Of a stretch of 64,000 nucleotides of DNA, positions 16,743 through 25,253 are shown one piece after another; within the stretch, counting starts at the first letter, position 1; every line of letters begins with the position of its first letter. The notes beneath the pieces were generated by a model. That model worked only from the letters and a program-made list of their open reading frames with translations. It was not told where the DNA came from and did no database searches. The stretch spans positions 1 through 64,000 of the forward strand of contig NZ_MVOC01000044.1 in NCBI RefSeq assembly GCF_002043095.1, written 5' to 3'. The translations under genes were made by a program, and so were the position numbers. This DNA comes from Mycobacterium sp. AT1. Lineage in GTDB: Bacteria > Actinomycetota > Actinomycetes > Mycobacteriales > Mycobacteriaceae.

Positions 16743-17765
16743 ATGAGCCTCACCACCGACATCGGCACCAGCAACCTCGTCGCCGTCGAACCCGGCGCCG
16801 CCATCCGCGAGGACACCCCCGTCGGCTCGGCGATCCAGTACAGCGACTACGAGCTCGACACGTCCAGCCCCTTCGCCGGCGGCGTGGCCTGGATCGAGGG
16901 CGAGTACATGCCCGCCGAGGACGCCAGGATCTCGATCTTCGACACCGGCTTCGGGCATTCCGACGTGACGTACACCGTCGCACACGTGTGGCACGGCAAC
17001 ATCTTTCGCCTCGACGACCACGTCGACCGGCTGCTCGACGGGGCCAACAAGCTGCGCCTCGACGCCGGGATGAGCAAGGAAGAGATCGTCGAGATCACCA
17101 AGAAGTGCGTGTCGCTGTCGCAGCTTCGCGAGTCCTTCGTCAACCTGACGATCACCCGTGGATACGGAAAGCGCAAGGGCGAGAAGGACTTGTCCAAGCT
17201 CACCCATCAGGTGTACATCTACGCCATCCCGTACCTGTGGGCCTTCCCGCCCGCCGAGCAGATCTTCGGCACCACCGCGATCGTGCCGCGCCACGTCCGT
17301 CGCGCCGGTCGCAACACCGTCGACCCGACCATCAAGAACTACCAGTGGGGTGACCTCACCGCGGCCAGCTTCGAGGCCAAGGACCGCGGCGCGCGCACCG
17401 CCATCCTGCTGGACTCCGACAACTGCGTCGCCGAGGGACCCGGCTTCAACGTCGTCATCGTCAAGGACGGCAAGTTGTTCTCACCGTCGCGGAATGCGTT
17501 GCCGGGCATCACCCGCAAGACGGTCTACGAACTCGCCGAGCAAATGGGCATCGAGGCCACCCTGTGCGACGTGACCAGCCGCGAACTGTACGACGCCGAC
17601 GAGATCATGGCCGTCACCACTGCCGGCGGCGTCACTCCGATCAACACCCTCGACGGCGAGAACATCGGCAGCGGCGAGCCAGGACCCGTCACCGTCGCCA
17701 TTCGAGATCGCTTCTGGGCGTTGATGGACGAGCCCGGCCCGCTGATCGAGGCCATCCAGTACTAA
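16743..17765 (+). CDS. Class IV (fold type IV) aminotransferase, (R)-selective amine transaminase-like
   Basis: A 340-residue fold IV PLP enzyme. Key segments are YSDYELDTSSPFAGG, ARISIFDTGFGHSDVTYTV, HVWHGNIFRLDDHVDRL, and the PLP lysine in TIKNYQWGDLTAAS (Lys198). Compared from memory, these segments resemble the (R)-amine transaminase of Arthrobacter KNK168 much more than ordinary IlvE or D-alanine transaminase; shared features include YSDYELD, the HSDVTYT block and the Asn-Tyr/Phe-Gln-Trp-Gly-Asp stretch after the lysine. It transfers an amino group from an amine or D-amino acid to a keto acid such as pyruvate. It is co-oriented with the APC permease. Family is secure; substrate selectivity is inference. 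Confidence 0.9.
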   Translation: MSLTTDIGTSNLVAVEPGAAIREDTPVGSAIQYSDYELDTSSPFAGGVAWIEGEYMPAEDARISIFDTGFGHSDVTYTVAHVWHGNIFRLDDHVDRLLDGANKLRLDAGMSKEEIVEITKKCVSLSQLRESFVNLTITRGYGKRKGEKDLSKLTHQVYIYAIPYLWAFPPAEQIFGTTAIVPRHVRRAGRNTVDPTIKNYQWGDLTAASFEAKDRGARTAILLDSDNCVAEGPGFNVVIVKDGKLFSPSRNALPGITRKTVYELAEQMGIEATLCDVTSRELYDADEIMAVTTAGGVTPINTLDGENIGSGEPGPVTVAIRDRFWALMDEPGPLIEAIQY

Positions 17766-17773
17766 CCGCTGCC

Positions 17774-17835
17774 GCCGACTGCACGCTTGTTGCACGCAAA
17801 CGTCGAGAGACGACGTGAACAAGCGTGCAGTCGGC
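17774..17835. terminator. Long perfect hairpin between convergent genes
   Basis: The arms GCCGACTGCACGCTTGTT and AACAAGCGTGCAGTCGGC are perfect 18-base inverted complements around a 26-base loop. The loop itself contains a second hairpin, ACGTCG-AGAGA-CGACGT. It lies between the stop codons of the aminotransferase and the convergent transglutaminase gene, where a bidirectional terminator is expected. There is no clear U-tract on either side, so it may act as a mycobacterial U-less terminator or be a dispersed palindrome. Confidence 0.7.
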
Positions 17836-17841
17836 GTGCGG

Positions 17842-18645
17842 TCAGCCCAGCGAGACGAGTTCCTCCACCGAATCCAGCGGCAGCATGCCCTCGACCCAGG
17901 CGTTCACGTTCATGCTGGTGAGGTTGATCCCGCCCCCGTGATTGTCCAGGAAGGCCGTGTCGGCGGCGTCGCGGCCGGTGGCGATGCGCACCATCGTCTG
18001 CCGCGGCGCCAGGCACGTCGCGTCCACGACGCGCCACAGCCCGTCGACGTAGGCCTCGGCAACGGCGTGGAAGTCCATCGGGTAGCAGCCCGGCGCGTAC
18101 ACCGCGACCAGTCGGGCCGGCACGTTGACCGCCCGTAGCAGCGCGATCACCAGATGCGCGTAGTCCCGGCACACACCCGTACCGGCGAGCACGGTGTCGG
18201 CCGCGCCGTCGATGGGATCGCTGGACCCCGGCACGTACTGCAACCGCGTGCCCACCCAGGACGACACCTTCTCCAGCAGCGCCGTCGACTTGGCGTCGTT
18301 GCCGAATTCCGTTGCGGCGAAACCGTAGAACTTGTCGGCTTCGGCATACCGGCTGGGCCGCAGATACGTCGACAGGTCGATCTCGGTGACCGGAGCCGGG
18401 TCGGCCTGGCCGATGATCGTGGCCGAGTAGTTCGCCAGCACCGTTCCCTTGCCCGCCTCGAACTTGTGGATGCGGGTGCCGTGCTGGCCGACCAGTTCGA
18501 TCGGCTCGACGGCGTTGCCGTTCAGGGTGAAGGACAACTCCTCGGTCACCTCGGCACCCGGCTGGGGTGCAACGGCGATCTGGAATTCCAGTGTCGTGGT
18601 GTCGAACACCTCGACCTGTAATTGCGCGCCAACTTCGCGTCTCAT
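17842..18645 (-). CDS. Transglutaminase-like cysteine protease-fold protein
   Basis: A 267-residue transglutaminase-like superfamily protein. The catalytic triad is visible: Cys in GTGVCRDYAHLVIALLRA, His in YPMDFHAVAEAYVDG and Asp in WRVVDATCLAP. The N-terminal 110 residues form the beta-rich transglutaminase N-domain found in bacterial proteins of this kind. No signal peptide is seen, so it is probably cytosolic. Such proteins act as amidases or peptidases, or ligate peptides; several sit with proteasome-like or circularly permuted ATP-grasp genes, but neither is present here. It converges on the aminotransferase gene across the hairpin. Confidence 0.88.
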   Translation of the reverse strand: MRREVGAQLQVEVFDTTTLEFQIAVAPQPGAEVTEELSFTLNGNAVEPIELVGQHGTRIHKFEAGKGTVLANYSATIIGQADPAPVTEIDLSTYLRPSRYAEADKFYGFAATEFGNDAKSTALLEKVSSWVGTRLQYVPGSSDPIDGAADTVLAGTGVCRDYAHLVIALLRAVNVPARLVAVYAPGCYPMDFHAVAEAYVDGLWRVVDATCLAPRQTMVRIATGRDAADTAFLDNHGGGINLTSMNVNAWVEGMLPLDSVEELVSLG

Positions 18646-18779
18646 GGGCTCACCACGTCTTTCCGGTCAAGTGTCAGGGGAGGCGCGGCAAGCGCATCTT
18701 CTCGGCCCATCCTTACCCAGACGGGTCGCAGCCAAAACAAAGCACCGGGCCAGATCACGTCGACGTGATGGCGACGAGT

Positions 18780-19571
18780 CTAGGGGACGATCGAGTCGAC
18801 GTATCCACCGTCGACGCGAACCGCCGCCCCAGTGGTCGCCGACGCCTGCGGCGAGCTGAGATAAGTGACCATGTTCGCGATCTCGTCGGGTTCGATCAGA
18901 CGCTGAAGCAGTGATTGTGGGCGGTGCTTGCGCATGAACTCACGCTGCGCCTCCTCCCACGGCAGGTCCGCGTCCACCAACTGGTAGACGAAGTCCTCGA
19001 CCCCTGCCGTGTGCGTTGGCCCGGCGATGACGGAGTTCACCGTGACACCCGTCCCCGCGGCATCCTTGGCGAAGCCCCGCGACACCGCCAGCAGGGCCGT
19101 CTTCGAGGTGCCGTAGTGAATCATCTCCTCGGGGATGACGATTGCCGAGTCGCTGGCGATCTGCAGCACCCGCCCCCAGCCACGCTCGGTCATCCCCGGC
19201 AGATACGTGCGGATCAGGCGAACCGCGGACAACACATTCACGTCGAAGTAGCGACGCCACTCGTCGTCGGAGATCTCACGGGCAGGTGCCGCGCCGAAGA
19301 TGCCGAGGTTGTTGACCAGAACGTCCACCGCGGGAAGCTGGTCGACAAGACCCTCGACGCCCTCGGCGGTGGTGACGTCGGCCGCGATGCCAAGCACGTC
19401 ACCGCCGGTGCTCGAGCGCAGTTCGTCGGCCGCCTCGTCGACGCGAGCCGCCGTGCGCCCGTTGACGACGACGCGGGCGCCGCTCTGCGCCAACCCCTTT
19501 GCGATGGCCAGGCCGATGCCCTGGGTGGAGCCGGTGACGAGTGCGGTCTTTCCTGTCAAGTCGATGATCAC
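18780..19571 (-). CDS. SDR family oxidoreductase
   Basis: A classical short-chain dehydrogenase/reductase of 263 residues. It has the nucleotide-binding motif VTGSTQGIGLAIA, NNLGIFG in place of NNAG, a catalytic Ser in IASDSAIVIP, and YGTSK supplying Tyr and Lys. The C-terminus SATTGAAVRVDGGYVDSI is typical of FabG-like enzymes. Binding preference is probably NADP(H) because Arg is present in VVVNGRTAARV. The start is a GTG giving VIIDLTGKTALV; the frame is open upstream, but that part is not protein-like. It is divergent from the antigen 85 gene. The substrate is unknown. Confidence 0.9.
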   Translation of the reverse strand: MIIDLTGKTALVTGSTQGIGLAIAKGLAQSGARVVVNGRTAARVDEAADELRSSTGGDVLGIAADVTTAEGVEGLVDQLPAVDVLVNNLGIFGAAPAREISDDEWRRYFDVNVLSAVRLIRTYLPGMTERGWGRVLQIASDSAIVIPEEMIHYGTSKTALLAVSRGFAKDAAGTGVTVNSVIAGPTHTAGVEDFVYQLVDADLPWEEAQREFMRKHRPQSLLQRLIEPDEIANMVTYLSSPQASATTGAAVRVDGGYVDSIVP

Positions 19572-19701
19572 TTGGGAGTAGTACCACCAACGCGCCGAGG
19601 CTATTCCCGCACCCGACGCGCTACGAGCGGCAGCCACGAGAGTTTGACAGGAGCGCGTGCCACCGTGGACTGCACTGAGTTCGACACCTGAGGAGAACAT
19701 C

Positions 19702-20661
19702 GTGCGCCGCTTGCTCGTCACGGCCTTCATGGCAGTGCTACTACCCGTATTCGTCGGATTCGCCGGCGGCGCCGCCACCGCGAACGCCTTCTCCCGGCCC
19801 GGACTGCCGGTCGAATACCTGATGGTGCCCTCGGCGAGCATGGGACGCGACATCAAGGTCGAGTTTCAGAGCGGCGGCGCCAATGCGCCCGCCATCTACC
19901 TTCTCGACGGTCTTCGCGCACAGGACGACTTCAACGGCTGGGACATCAACACCCCGGCCTTCGAGTGGTACAGCGGCTCGGGCCTGTCCGTGGTGATGCC
20001 GGTGGGTGGCCAGTCGAGTTTCTACAGCAACTGGTACAAGCCCGCGTGCGGCACGAACGGGTGCCAGACCTACAACTGGGAGACGTTCCTCACGCAGGAA
20101 CTCCCCTCCTATCTGGCGAGTGAGAAGCAGGTCAAGCCGACCGGCAGCGCCGCGGTCGGACTGTCGATGGCCGGCTCGGCGGCACTAACGCTGGCCATCC
20201 ACCACCCCGCGCAATTCCCTTATGCGGCTTCGCTATCTGGCTTCCTGAACCTCTCCGAGGGCTGGTGGCCGGGATTGGTCAACACCGCCATGGGTGACGC
20301 GGGTGGCTACAAGGCGAACGACATGTGGGGTCCCGCCGAAACCGACCCGGCGTGGAAGTACAACGACCCCATGGTCAACATGGCGACGCTGATCGCCAAC
20401 GGAACCCGCATCTGGATCTACTGCGGCAACGGCACCCCGTCCGAACTCGGCGGCGACAATCTGCCCGCCAAGTTCCTCGAGAGTTTCACGCTGCGCACCA
20501 ACAAGACGTTCCAGGACAACTACCTGGCCGGCGGCGGGAAGAACGGCGTCTTCAACTTCCCGGACAGCGGCACGCACGACTGGGGATACTGGGGTCAGCA
20601 ATTGCAGGCGATGAAGCCCGACGTGCAGCGGGTGCTGGGCGCCGTCCCGACCGCCACCTAG
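19702..20661 (+). CDS. fbp: Antigen 85-type mycolyltransferase (esterase family, secreted)
   Basis: A secreted acyltransferase that moves mycolic acids onto trehalose or arabinogalactan in the cell envelope. It starts at a GTG after an AGGAG site. The signal peptide runs to about residue 33 (TANA, then mature FSRPGLPVEYLMVPS). The catalytic serine is Ser155 in GLSMAGS and the catalytic histidine His292 in GTHDWGYWG, with the acid expected between them. FEWYSGSGLSVVMPVGG and the two cysteines of ACGTNGCQTYNW are classic antigen 85 features. At 319 residues it is of normal size. Which paralogue (A, B, C or a fourth form) cannot be told here. It is followed by a metallo-hydrolase gene. Confidence 0.93.
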   Translation: MRRLLVTAFMAVLLPVFVGFAGGAATANAFSRPGLPVEYLMVPSASMGRDIKVEFQSGGANAPAIYLLDGLRAQDDFNGWDINTPAFEWYSGSGLSVVMPVGGQSSFYSNWYKPACGTNGCQTYNWETFLTQELPSYLASEKQVKPTGSAAVGLSMAGSAALTLAIHHPAQFPYAASLSGFLNLSEGWWPGLVNTAMGDAGGYKANDMWGPAETDPAWKYNDPMVNMATLIANGTRIWIYCGNGTPSELGGDNLPAKFLESFTLRTNKTFQDNYLAGGGKNGVFNFPDSGTHDWGYWGQQLQAMKPDVQRVLGAVPTAT

Positions 20662-20681
20662 GGCGCGACTGGAGGACCGTC

Positions 20682-21485
20682 ATGGACGACCAGGTCACCG
20701 AGACGAGGCGTCGCTGCGCGGTCGCCGTGGTGGGCGGACCGACGACGGTCGTCGACGTCGCGGGGCATCGGATCGTGGTGGACCCCACGTTCGACCCGCC
20801 GGGGCCGCACGCATACCTCACCAAGACGGCCGCACCAGCGGTCGACGCCGCGGCACTCGGCCGGGTGGACCTGGTCCTGGTCAGCCACGACCAGCACCTG
20901 GACAACTTCGACGACGCCGGCCGGGCGTTGGCGCTGGCGGCCCCGCGGGTGCTCACCCATCCCGGTGCGGCACGACGGCTCGGGTCACCCGCCAAGGGTC
21001 TGGCACCGTGGGAGACGGTCGAGCTGGACGGACTTCGGGTCCAAGCGGTGCCCGCGGTGCACGGACCCGTCGACGGCGACCGCGACGACTCCGGCCACGT
21101 CAACTGCGAGGTGACGGGTTTCGTACTGTCCGGCGACGGCTTGCCGACCGTCTACATCAGCGGCGACAATGCTTCTCTTGCAACGGTTTCGGAGATCGCT
21201 CACACCGTCGGCGCGATCGACGTCGCGGTGCTATTCGTCGGCGCGGCCCGAGTGCCGCCGAAGCAGGACGGTCGCCCGCTGACCCTGACCAGCGCCAGGG
21301 CCGCCGCGGCGGCGGAGGTGCTGGCGCCGCGCCTGGTGGTGGCGGCACACCTCGACTCTTGGGCACACTTCACCGAGGGCATCGAGGACGTCGCCGCCGC
21401 ATTCCACGACGCCGGCATTGCGGACCTGCTGGACCGCACCCCGCACGGCCGCTGGACCGATCTGGAGTACCTAGTCGCAGGCTAG
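20682..21485 (+). CDS. MBL fold metallo-hydrolase (UlaG-like)
   Basis: A 267-residue metallo-beta-lactamase-fold protein. The metal motif appears as LVLVSHDQHLDNFDDAGRAL, a variant of HxHxDH in which the second histidine and aspartate positions read QHLDN. Further ligands are expected in AVPAVHGPV, YISGDNASL and VVAAHLDSWAHF. The start ATG follows a GGAGG site 20 bases after the antigen 85 stop, so the two may be cotranscribed. Relatives are lactonases, phosphodiesterases or proteins of unknown activity. The altered motif makes the metal stoichiometry and activity uncertain. Confidence 0.82.
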   Translation: MDDQVTETRRRCAVAVVGGPTTVVDVAGHRIVVDPTFDPPGPHAYLTKTAAPAVDAAALGRVDLVLVSHDQHLDNFDDAGRALALAAPRVLTHPGAARRLGSPAKGLAPWETVELDGLRVQAVPAVHGPVDGDRDDSGHVNCEVTGFVLSGDGLPTVYISGDNASLATVSEIAHTVGAIDVAVLFVGAARVPPKQDGRPLTLTSARAAAAAEVLAPRLVVAAHLDSWAHFTEGIEDVAAAFHDAGIADLLDRTPHGRWTDLEYLVAG

Positions 21486-21499
21486 GCCGCGCACGCTGC

Positions 21500-23191
21500 C
21501 TACTCGGCTCCGCCGACCTCGAGATCCTTCAGCTCGCGCTTGAGGATCTTGCCCGTCGGGTTGCGCGGCAGCTCGTCGAGGAAGATCACCTCGCGTGGCA
21601 CCTTGTAGCGCGCCAGGTTGTCCTTGACGTAGGCCTTGATCGCATCCTCGTCGACGGAGGCGCCCTCGGTCTTCACCACGAAGGCGCGCAGCCGGTGGCC
21701 CCACTCCTCGTCTTCGACGCCCAGCGCCGTCGCCTCGACGACCTCCGGGTGGCCGCTGATCAGATCCTCGACCTCGGCGGGGAAGACGTTCTCGCCACCG
21801 CAGACGATCATCTCGTCGTCGCGGCCGCTGACGTAGAGCAAACCGTGCTCGTCGAAGTAACCGACGTCGCCCGAGGACATCAGGCCGTCGATGATCGCCT
21901 TGTGCCCGCCGCCGGTGTAGCCCTCGAACGGGAACGTGTTGCCAACGAAGATGCGGCCAACCTCACCCGGGGCCACCTCGTTGCCGTTGTCGTCGAACAG
22001 CTTGACCTTGACGCCCTTGACGACGGGGCCGACCGTGGACGGGTTGATCGAAAGGTCCTTGGGCCGTGCGATGGTCGCGAACGCGATCTCCGTCGACCCG
22101 TAGAGGTTGTAGACGACGGGGCCAAGATCCTTCAGCGCGCGGGTGGCGAGCTCGCCACCGAGCTGGGACCCGGAGACGAAGACGATGCGCAGGCTCGACA
22201 GGTTCGGCTTGGGACTCGTCTTCTCCAACTCGTCGAGGATGCGCGACAACATCACCGGGACCACGACAACGGCGGTCACCCGATGCTTCTCGATGTCGGC
22301 GAGCACGGTGGCCGGCTTGAATCGGCGACGCAACACCAGCGTGCTGCCCAACATCATCGCGATGGTCGCGTGGAGGAAGCCAAGCGCGTGGAACATCGGC
22401 GCGGGCAGCGACGTCACCTCACCGGACTTGAACGGGACGTGCGACAGCACACCGCCGATCGGAGCCAACGACGGTGGGCTACTTCGATTGGCGCCCTTGG
22501 GAGTTCCCGTGGTTCCGCTGGTCAGGATGATGATCTTCGAATGGGCGCTCGCCTTGGGCGGCGGGCCGGACTTGCTCCGACTGATGACGTCGGCCAAGGT
22601 CGCGTCGGTACTCTCCGACGGCTGATCGGGATTGTCGGGGTTCGTCGGCAACGCGCGGAGCTTGCCCAACTCCGGCTCGGCGGCCGCGCACGCCTTGGTG
22701 TACTCGTCGTCGTGGATGATCAGCTTCGCGCCTTCGCGCTCGGAGACTTCCTTGATCTGTGGTCCGGAGAATTCGCTGTTGAGCAAGATCAGCCGCACAC
22801 CCACCTTGGCGGCGCCGTACAGCCCGATCAGGAACCAGCGGTGGTTGCGGATGAGGAGCGCGACCCCGTCGCCGCCCCGCACGCCCATGCCGATCAACCC
22901 GTGGGCGACGGCGTTGGCCGCCTCGTCGAGTTCGGCGAAGGTGAGCTCGCCGTCGTCGTCGACGATCGCCGTCCCGGTGGGATTGCGACGGGCGTTGAGC
23001 GCCGGGATCATTCCGATCTCGCCCCACCGCCGGATGTCGGCGAGCATCGCGGCCACGTTTTGCGGCGGCTCGACCTTCAGGGCGCCCGCCTCGAACATCT
23101 TCCTGGCGTAGTGCAGTTCGGCCGAGCCGCGTTCGAGGTACTGCTGCACCTTGGCCGCTGCCTGCAGGGGTAGCTCTGTGAGGTTGGGCAT
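21500..23191 (-). CDS. fadD2: Fatty-acid-CoA ligase / acyl-CoA synthetase (FadD2-like)
   Basis: A 563-residue ANL-superfamily acyl-CoA synthetase that activates a fatty acid with ATP and CoA. Motifs: P-loop-like ILTSGTTGTPKGA, MFHALGFLHA, YNLYGSTE (A5), YVSGRDDEMIVCGGENVFP (A7-A8) and the catalytic lysine in PTGKILKREL (A10). The start at MPNLTELPLQ was chosen because the frame upstream runs over the divergent PolD gene. The size and the divergent PolD neighbour match FadD2 of M. tuberculosis (Rv0270/Rv0269c) as I recall. It probably works with the two-half acyl-CoA dehydrogenase encoded some 7 kb away. Chain specificity is unknown. Confidence 0.9.
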   Translation of the reverse strand: MPNLTELPLQAAAKVQQYLERGSAELHYARKMFEAGALKVEPPQNVAAMLADIRRWGEIGMIPALNARRNPTGTAIVDDDGELTFAELDEAANAVAHGLIGMGVRGGDGVALLIRNHRWFLIGLYGAAKVGVRLILLNSEFSGPQIKEVSEREGAKLIIHDDEYTKACAAAEPELGKLRALPTNPDNPDQPSESTDATLADVISRSKSGPPPKASAHSKIIILTSGTTGTPKGANRSSPPSLAPIGGVLSHVPFKSGEVTSLPAPMFHALGFLHATIAMMLGSTLVLRRRFKPATVLADIEKHRVTAVVVVPVMLSRILDELEKTSPKPNLSSLRIVFVSGSQLGGELATRALKDLGPVVYNLYGSTEIAFATIARPKDLSINPSTVGPVVKGVKVKLFDDNGNEVAPGEVGRIFVGNTFPFEGYTGGGHKAIIDGLMSSGDVGYFDEHGLLYVSGRDDEMIVCGGENVFPAEVEDLISGHPEVVEATALGVEDEEWGHRLRAFVVKTEGASVDEDAIKAYVKDNLARYKVPREVIFLDELPRNPTGKILKRELKDLEVGGAE

Positions 23192-23263
23192 GGCCCCACA
23201 ATATGTGACCGCGGTCGCACGCGGGCCCGGTGCACGTCGGGATCCCTGACTAGCATCGTCGTC

Positions 23264-24517
23264 ATGGCGTCTTCGCTGTCGATGGACATCGGCGGTCGGA
23301 CCTTGCGAGTCACCAATCCCGACAAGGTCGTCTTCCCCGGTGCGGACGGCCGGGCGGACGTGACCAAGCTTGCTCTCATCGAGTACTACCTGTCCGTCGC
23401 CGACGGCGCCCTGCGCGGAGTGGCCGGGCGGCCGATGATCCTCAAGCGCTTCGTCAAGGGCATCACCGAAGAGGCGGTGTTCCAGAAGCGCGCACCCGAG
23501 AAGCGGCCCGAATGGGTCGACGTCGCCGAGCTGAAGTACGCCTCGGGCACGTCGGCCAAGGAGGCCGTGCTCTCCGATGCCGCCGGGCTGGCGTGGGCGG
23601 TGAACCTGGGTTGCGTCGACCTCAACCCGCACCCGGTGCGCGCTCACGACCTCGAACACCCCGACGAGCTCCGCGTCGACCTGGATCCGATGCCCGGGGT
23701 GGAGTGGGCGCAGATCGTCGACGTCGCGCTGGTGGCCCGCGACGTGCTCACCGACTACGGCCTGACGGCGTGGCCCAAGACCTCGGGCTCCAAGGGCTTC
23801 CACGTCTACGCCCGCATCGAGCCGAACTGGCCATACCGGCAGGTACGCCTGGCGGCGGAGACGATTGCGCGCGAAGTCGAAAGGCGCGCACCGGATTTGG
23901 CGACGAGCCGGTGGTGGAAGGAAGAACGCGAGGGCGTCTTCGTCGACTTCAACCAAAACGCCAAGGACCGGACGGTCGCGTCGGCCTACTCGGTGCGTTC
24001 GCGGCCGGACGCGCGGGTCTCGACGCCGCTGCGGTGGGACGAGGTGCCCGGATGCCGACCGGAGGCGTTCACCGTCGCCACGGTGCCGGAGCGCTACGCC
24101 GACATCGGCGACCCGTGGGAGGGAATGGACGACGCCGCGGGCGGCCTCGAGGGGTTGCTCGCGCTTGCCAAGGAGTTGGGTCCTGCGGAGAAGGCGCCGA
24201 AGGGCGCACGCCGCGACGGCGGCGGAGCCGGCCAGCGAGTATCCACGAAGCCGCTCATCGAGATCGCCAGGACCAAGACCAAGGACGAAGCGATGGCCGC
24301 CCTCGAGACGTGGAAGGCGAAGTACGCGTCCGCCGCCGACCGGCTGACACCGGTCGACGTCCTCGTCGACGGCATGCGGGGGCCCAGTTCGATCTGGTAT
24401 CGCGTCAGGATCAACCTGCAGCACGTGCCCGAAGACCAACGGCCAGCGCAGGAGTCACTCATCGCCGACTACTCCCCCTGGGAGGGCTACACGGGTAACC
24501 AGGGTGCCCGGAACTGA
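23264..24517 (+). CDS. LigD-like polymerase/primase domain protein (stand-alone PolD)
   Basis: A 417-residue archaeo-eukaryotic-primase-type polymerase, homologous to the polymerase domain of LigD but without ligase or nuclease domains. The catalytic acid pair is in RVDLDPMPG (Asp139, Asp141). TSGSKGFHVY is the nucleotide-binding signature and VFVDFNQNAKDRTVASAYSVR the third catalytic block. Such enzymes fill gaps and prefer ribonucleotides during end joining or repair. About 100 residues after the core carry an extra C-terminal region ending in YSPWEGYTGNQ. Divergent from fadD2, as at Rv0269c-Rv0270 of M. tuberculosis (from memory). PolD1 of M. smegmatis is the probable relative. Confidence 0.9.
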   Translation: MASSLSMDIGGRTLRVTNPDKVVFPGADGRADVTKLALIEYYLSVADGALRGVAGRPMILKRFVKGITEEAVFQKRAPEKRPEWVDVAELKYASGTSAKEAVLSDAAGLAWAVNLGCVDLNPHPVRAHDLEHPDELRVDLDPMPGVEWAQIVDVALVARDVLTDYGLTAWPKTSGSKGFHVYARIEPNWPYRQVRLAAETIAREVERRAPDLATSRWWKEEREGVFVDFNQNAKDRTVASAYSVRSRPDARVSTPLRWDEVPGCRPEAFTVATVPERYADIGDPWEGMDDAAGGLEGLLALAKELGPAEKAPKGARRDGGGAGQRVSTKPLIEIARTKTKDEAMAALETWKAKYASAADRLTPVDVLVDGMRGPSSIWYRVRINLQHVPEDQRPAQESLIADYSPWEGYTGNQGARN

Positions 24518-24678
24518 CCGCTTTCCGGCACGGTTTGCTGTCAGGCCCTCGCGGAAGTCTTAACGATGTTTTAGGACTTACTCCCCGGTACCTTATTTTG
24601 GCCCCTTACCTTGGGATTCAAGTCGAAGTGACGGCGACGCCGCCAACGCATCGGCAACTACCGAAGGGAGGCAGTGCC

Positions 24679-25134
24679 ATGATCGCAACGAGCACCAGCT
24701 CAGCAACGAATTCCCGCTTCCGCTATGGAAATCCGTCGGTCGAGTGCAACGGCGCCGAGCTCCACAAGCAGTGCCGTCAGCTGGCCACCGTCCTCACCAT
24801 CACCGGATCCGTCGACGAGGTGAACGTCGGCCAGGTGGTCGCCCAGGCCAAGGGCTGCATCATTGCCGAGAAGCCCTTCGTCTTAGATCTCAGCGGCGTT
24901 ACCTCCTTCGCTGCCCAGGGCATCGAACTGCTCGACGCCATCGACGAGGCCTGCTACGCCGCGGGTGACGAATGGTCACTCGTCATCAGCCAGGCGGTCT
25001 CGCGCACGCTGCGGCTGTGCGGGGTGGACGATGTCTTCCCGGCCACGCCGTCGGTTCCCGATGCGCTGCACCACTTCTCGGACGTTGCGGGCGAACGCCG
25101 GCGCATCCTCCCCATCCTCACCAAGTCCGCCTGA
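24679..25134 (+). CDS. STAS domain protein (anti-sigma factor antagonist-like)
   Basis: A 151-residue protein with one STAS domain. The core strand-helix unit is FVLDLSGVTSFAAQGIELLDAIDEA. In canonical SpoIIAA-like antagonists the loop reads D-S-S-G with the phosphorylated serine before the glycine; here it is A-A-Q-G, so the switch serine is missing. The C-terminal half is VISQAVSRTLRLCGVDDVFP, matching the usual end of a STAS domain. An excellent ribosome-binding site (GAAGGGAGG) decides the start; the frame is open 48 codons upstream. It probably binds an anti-sigma factor in the general stress/SigF network, but control by serine phosphorylation looks unlikely. Confidence 0.85.
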   Translation: MIATSTSSATNSRFRYGNPSVECNGAELHKQCRQLATVLTITGSVDEVNVGQVVAQAKGCIIAEKPFVLDLSGVTSFAAQGIELLDAIDEACYAAGDEWSLVISQAVSRTLRLCGVDDVFPATPSVPDALHHFSDVAGERRRILPILTKSA

Positions 25135-25151
25135 GCGAAAGGAATCACGAC

Positions 25152-25229
25152 ATGCTGATCGACGTTCGCTGGCTACGCTTTCTCCTGCAGCGCCACCACA
25201 GGGCCACCTTGGCTCAGCCCGCCCGCTAA
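25152..25229 (+). CDS. Possible 25-residue small protein downstream of STAS gene
   Basis: A short open frame, MLIDVRWLRFLLQRHHRATL and five more residues, begins 17 bases after the STAS stop codon and is preceded by GAAAGGA at good spacing. It is basic and amphipathic. A strong terminator follows 24 bases after its stop, so it lies inside the same transcript. I recognise no family; the ribosome-binding site and position are the only support. Confidence 0.4.
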   Translation: MLIDVRWLRFLLQRHHRATLAQPAR

Positions 25230-25253
25230 CCGCGGCCTTCCTCTTCATGGGAA

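Noticed and set aside
21008..23173. Long plus-strand frame opposite fadD2
   Set aside because: Antisense shadow; no motif and no start signal, while the minus strand encodes a complete acyl-CoA synthetase.
23192..24439. Upstream extension of the fadD2-like frame into a protein of about 980 residues
   Set aside because: The extra N-terminal part lies antisense to the well-supported PolD gene and reads as Arg/Val/Gly-rich noise; the ATG at 23191 gives the normal FadD length.
24568..24590. SigF-type promoter upstream of the STAS gene
   Set aside because: GTTT and GGTA are present, but the -10 is CGGTAC rather than GGGTAT and the spacing is only marginal; kept only as a remark, not as a feature.
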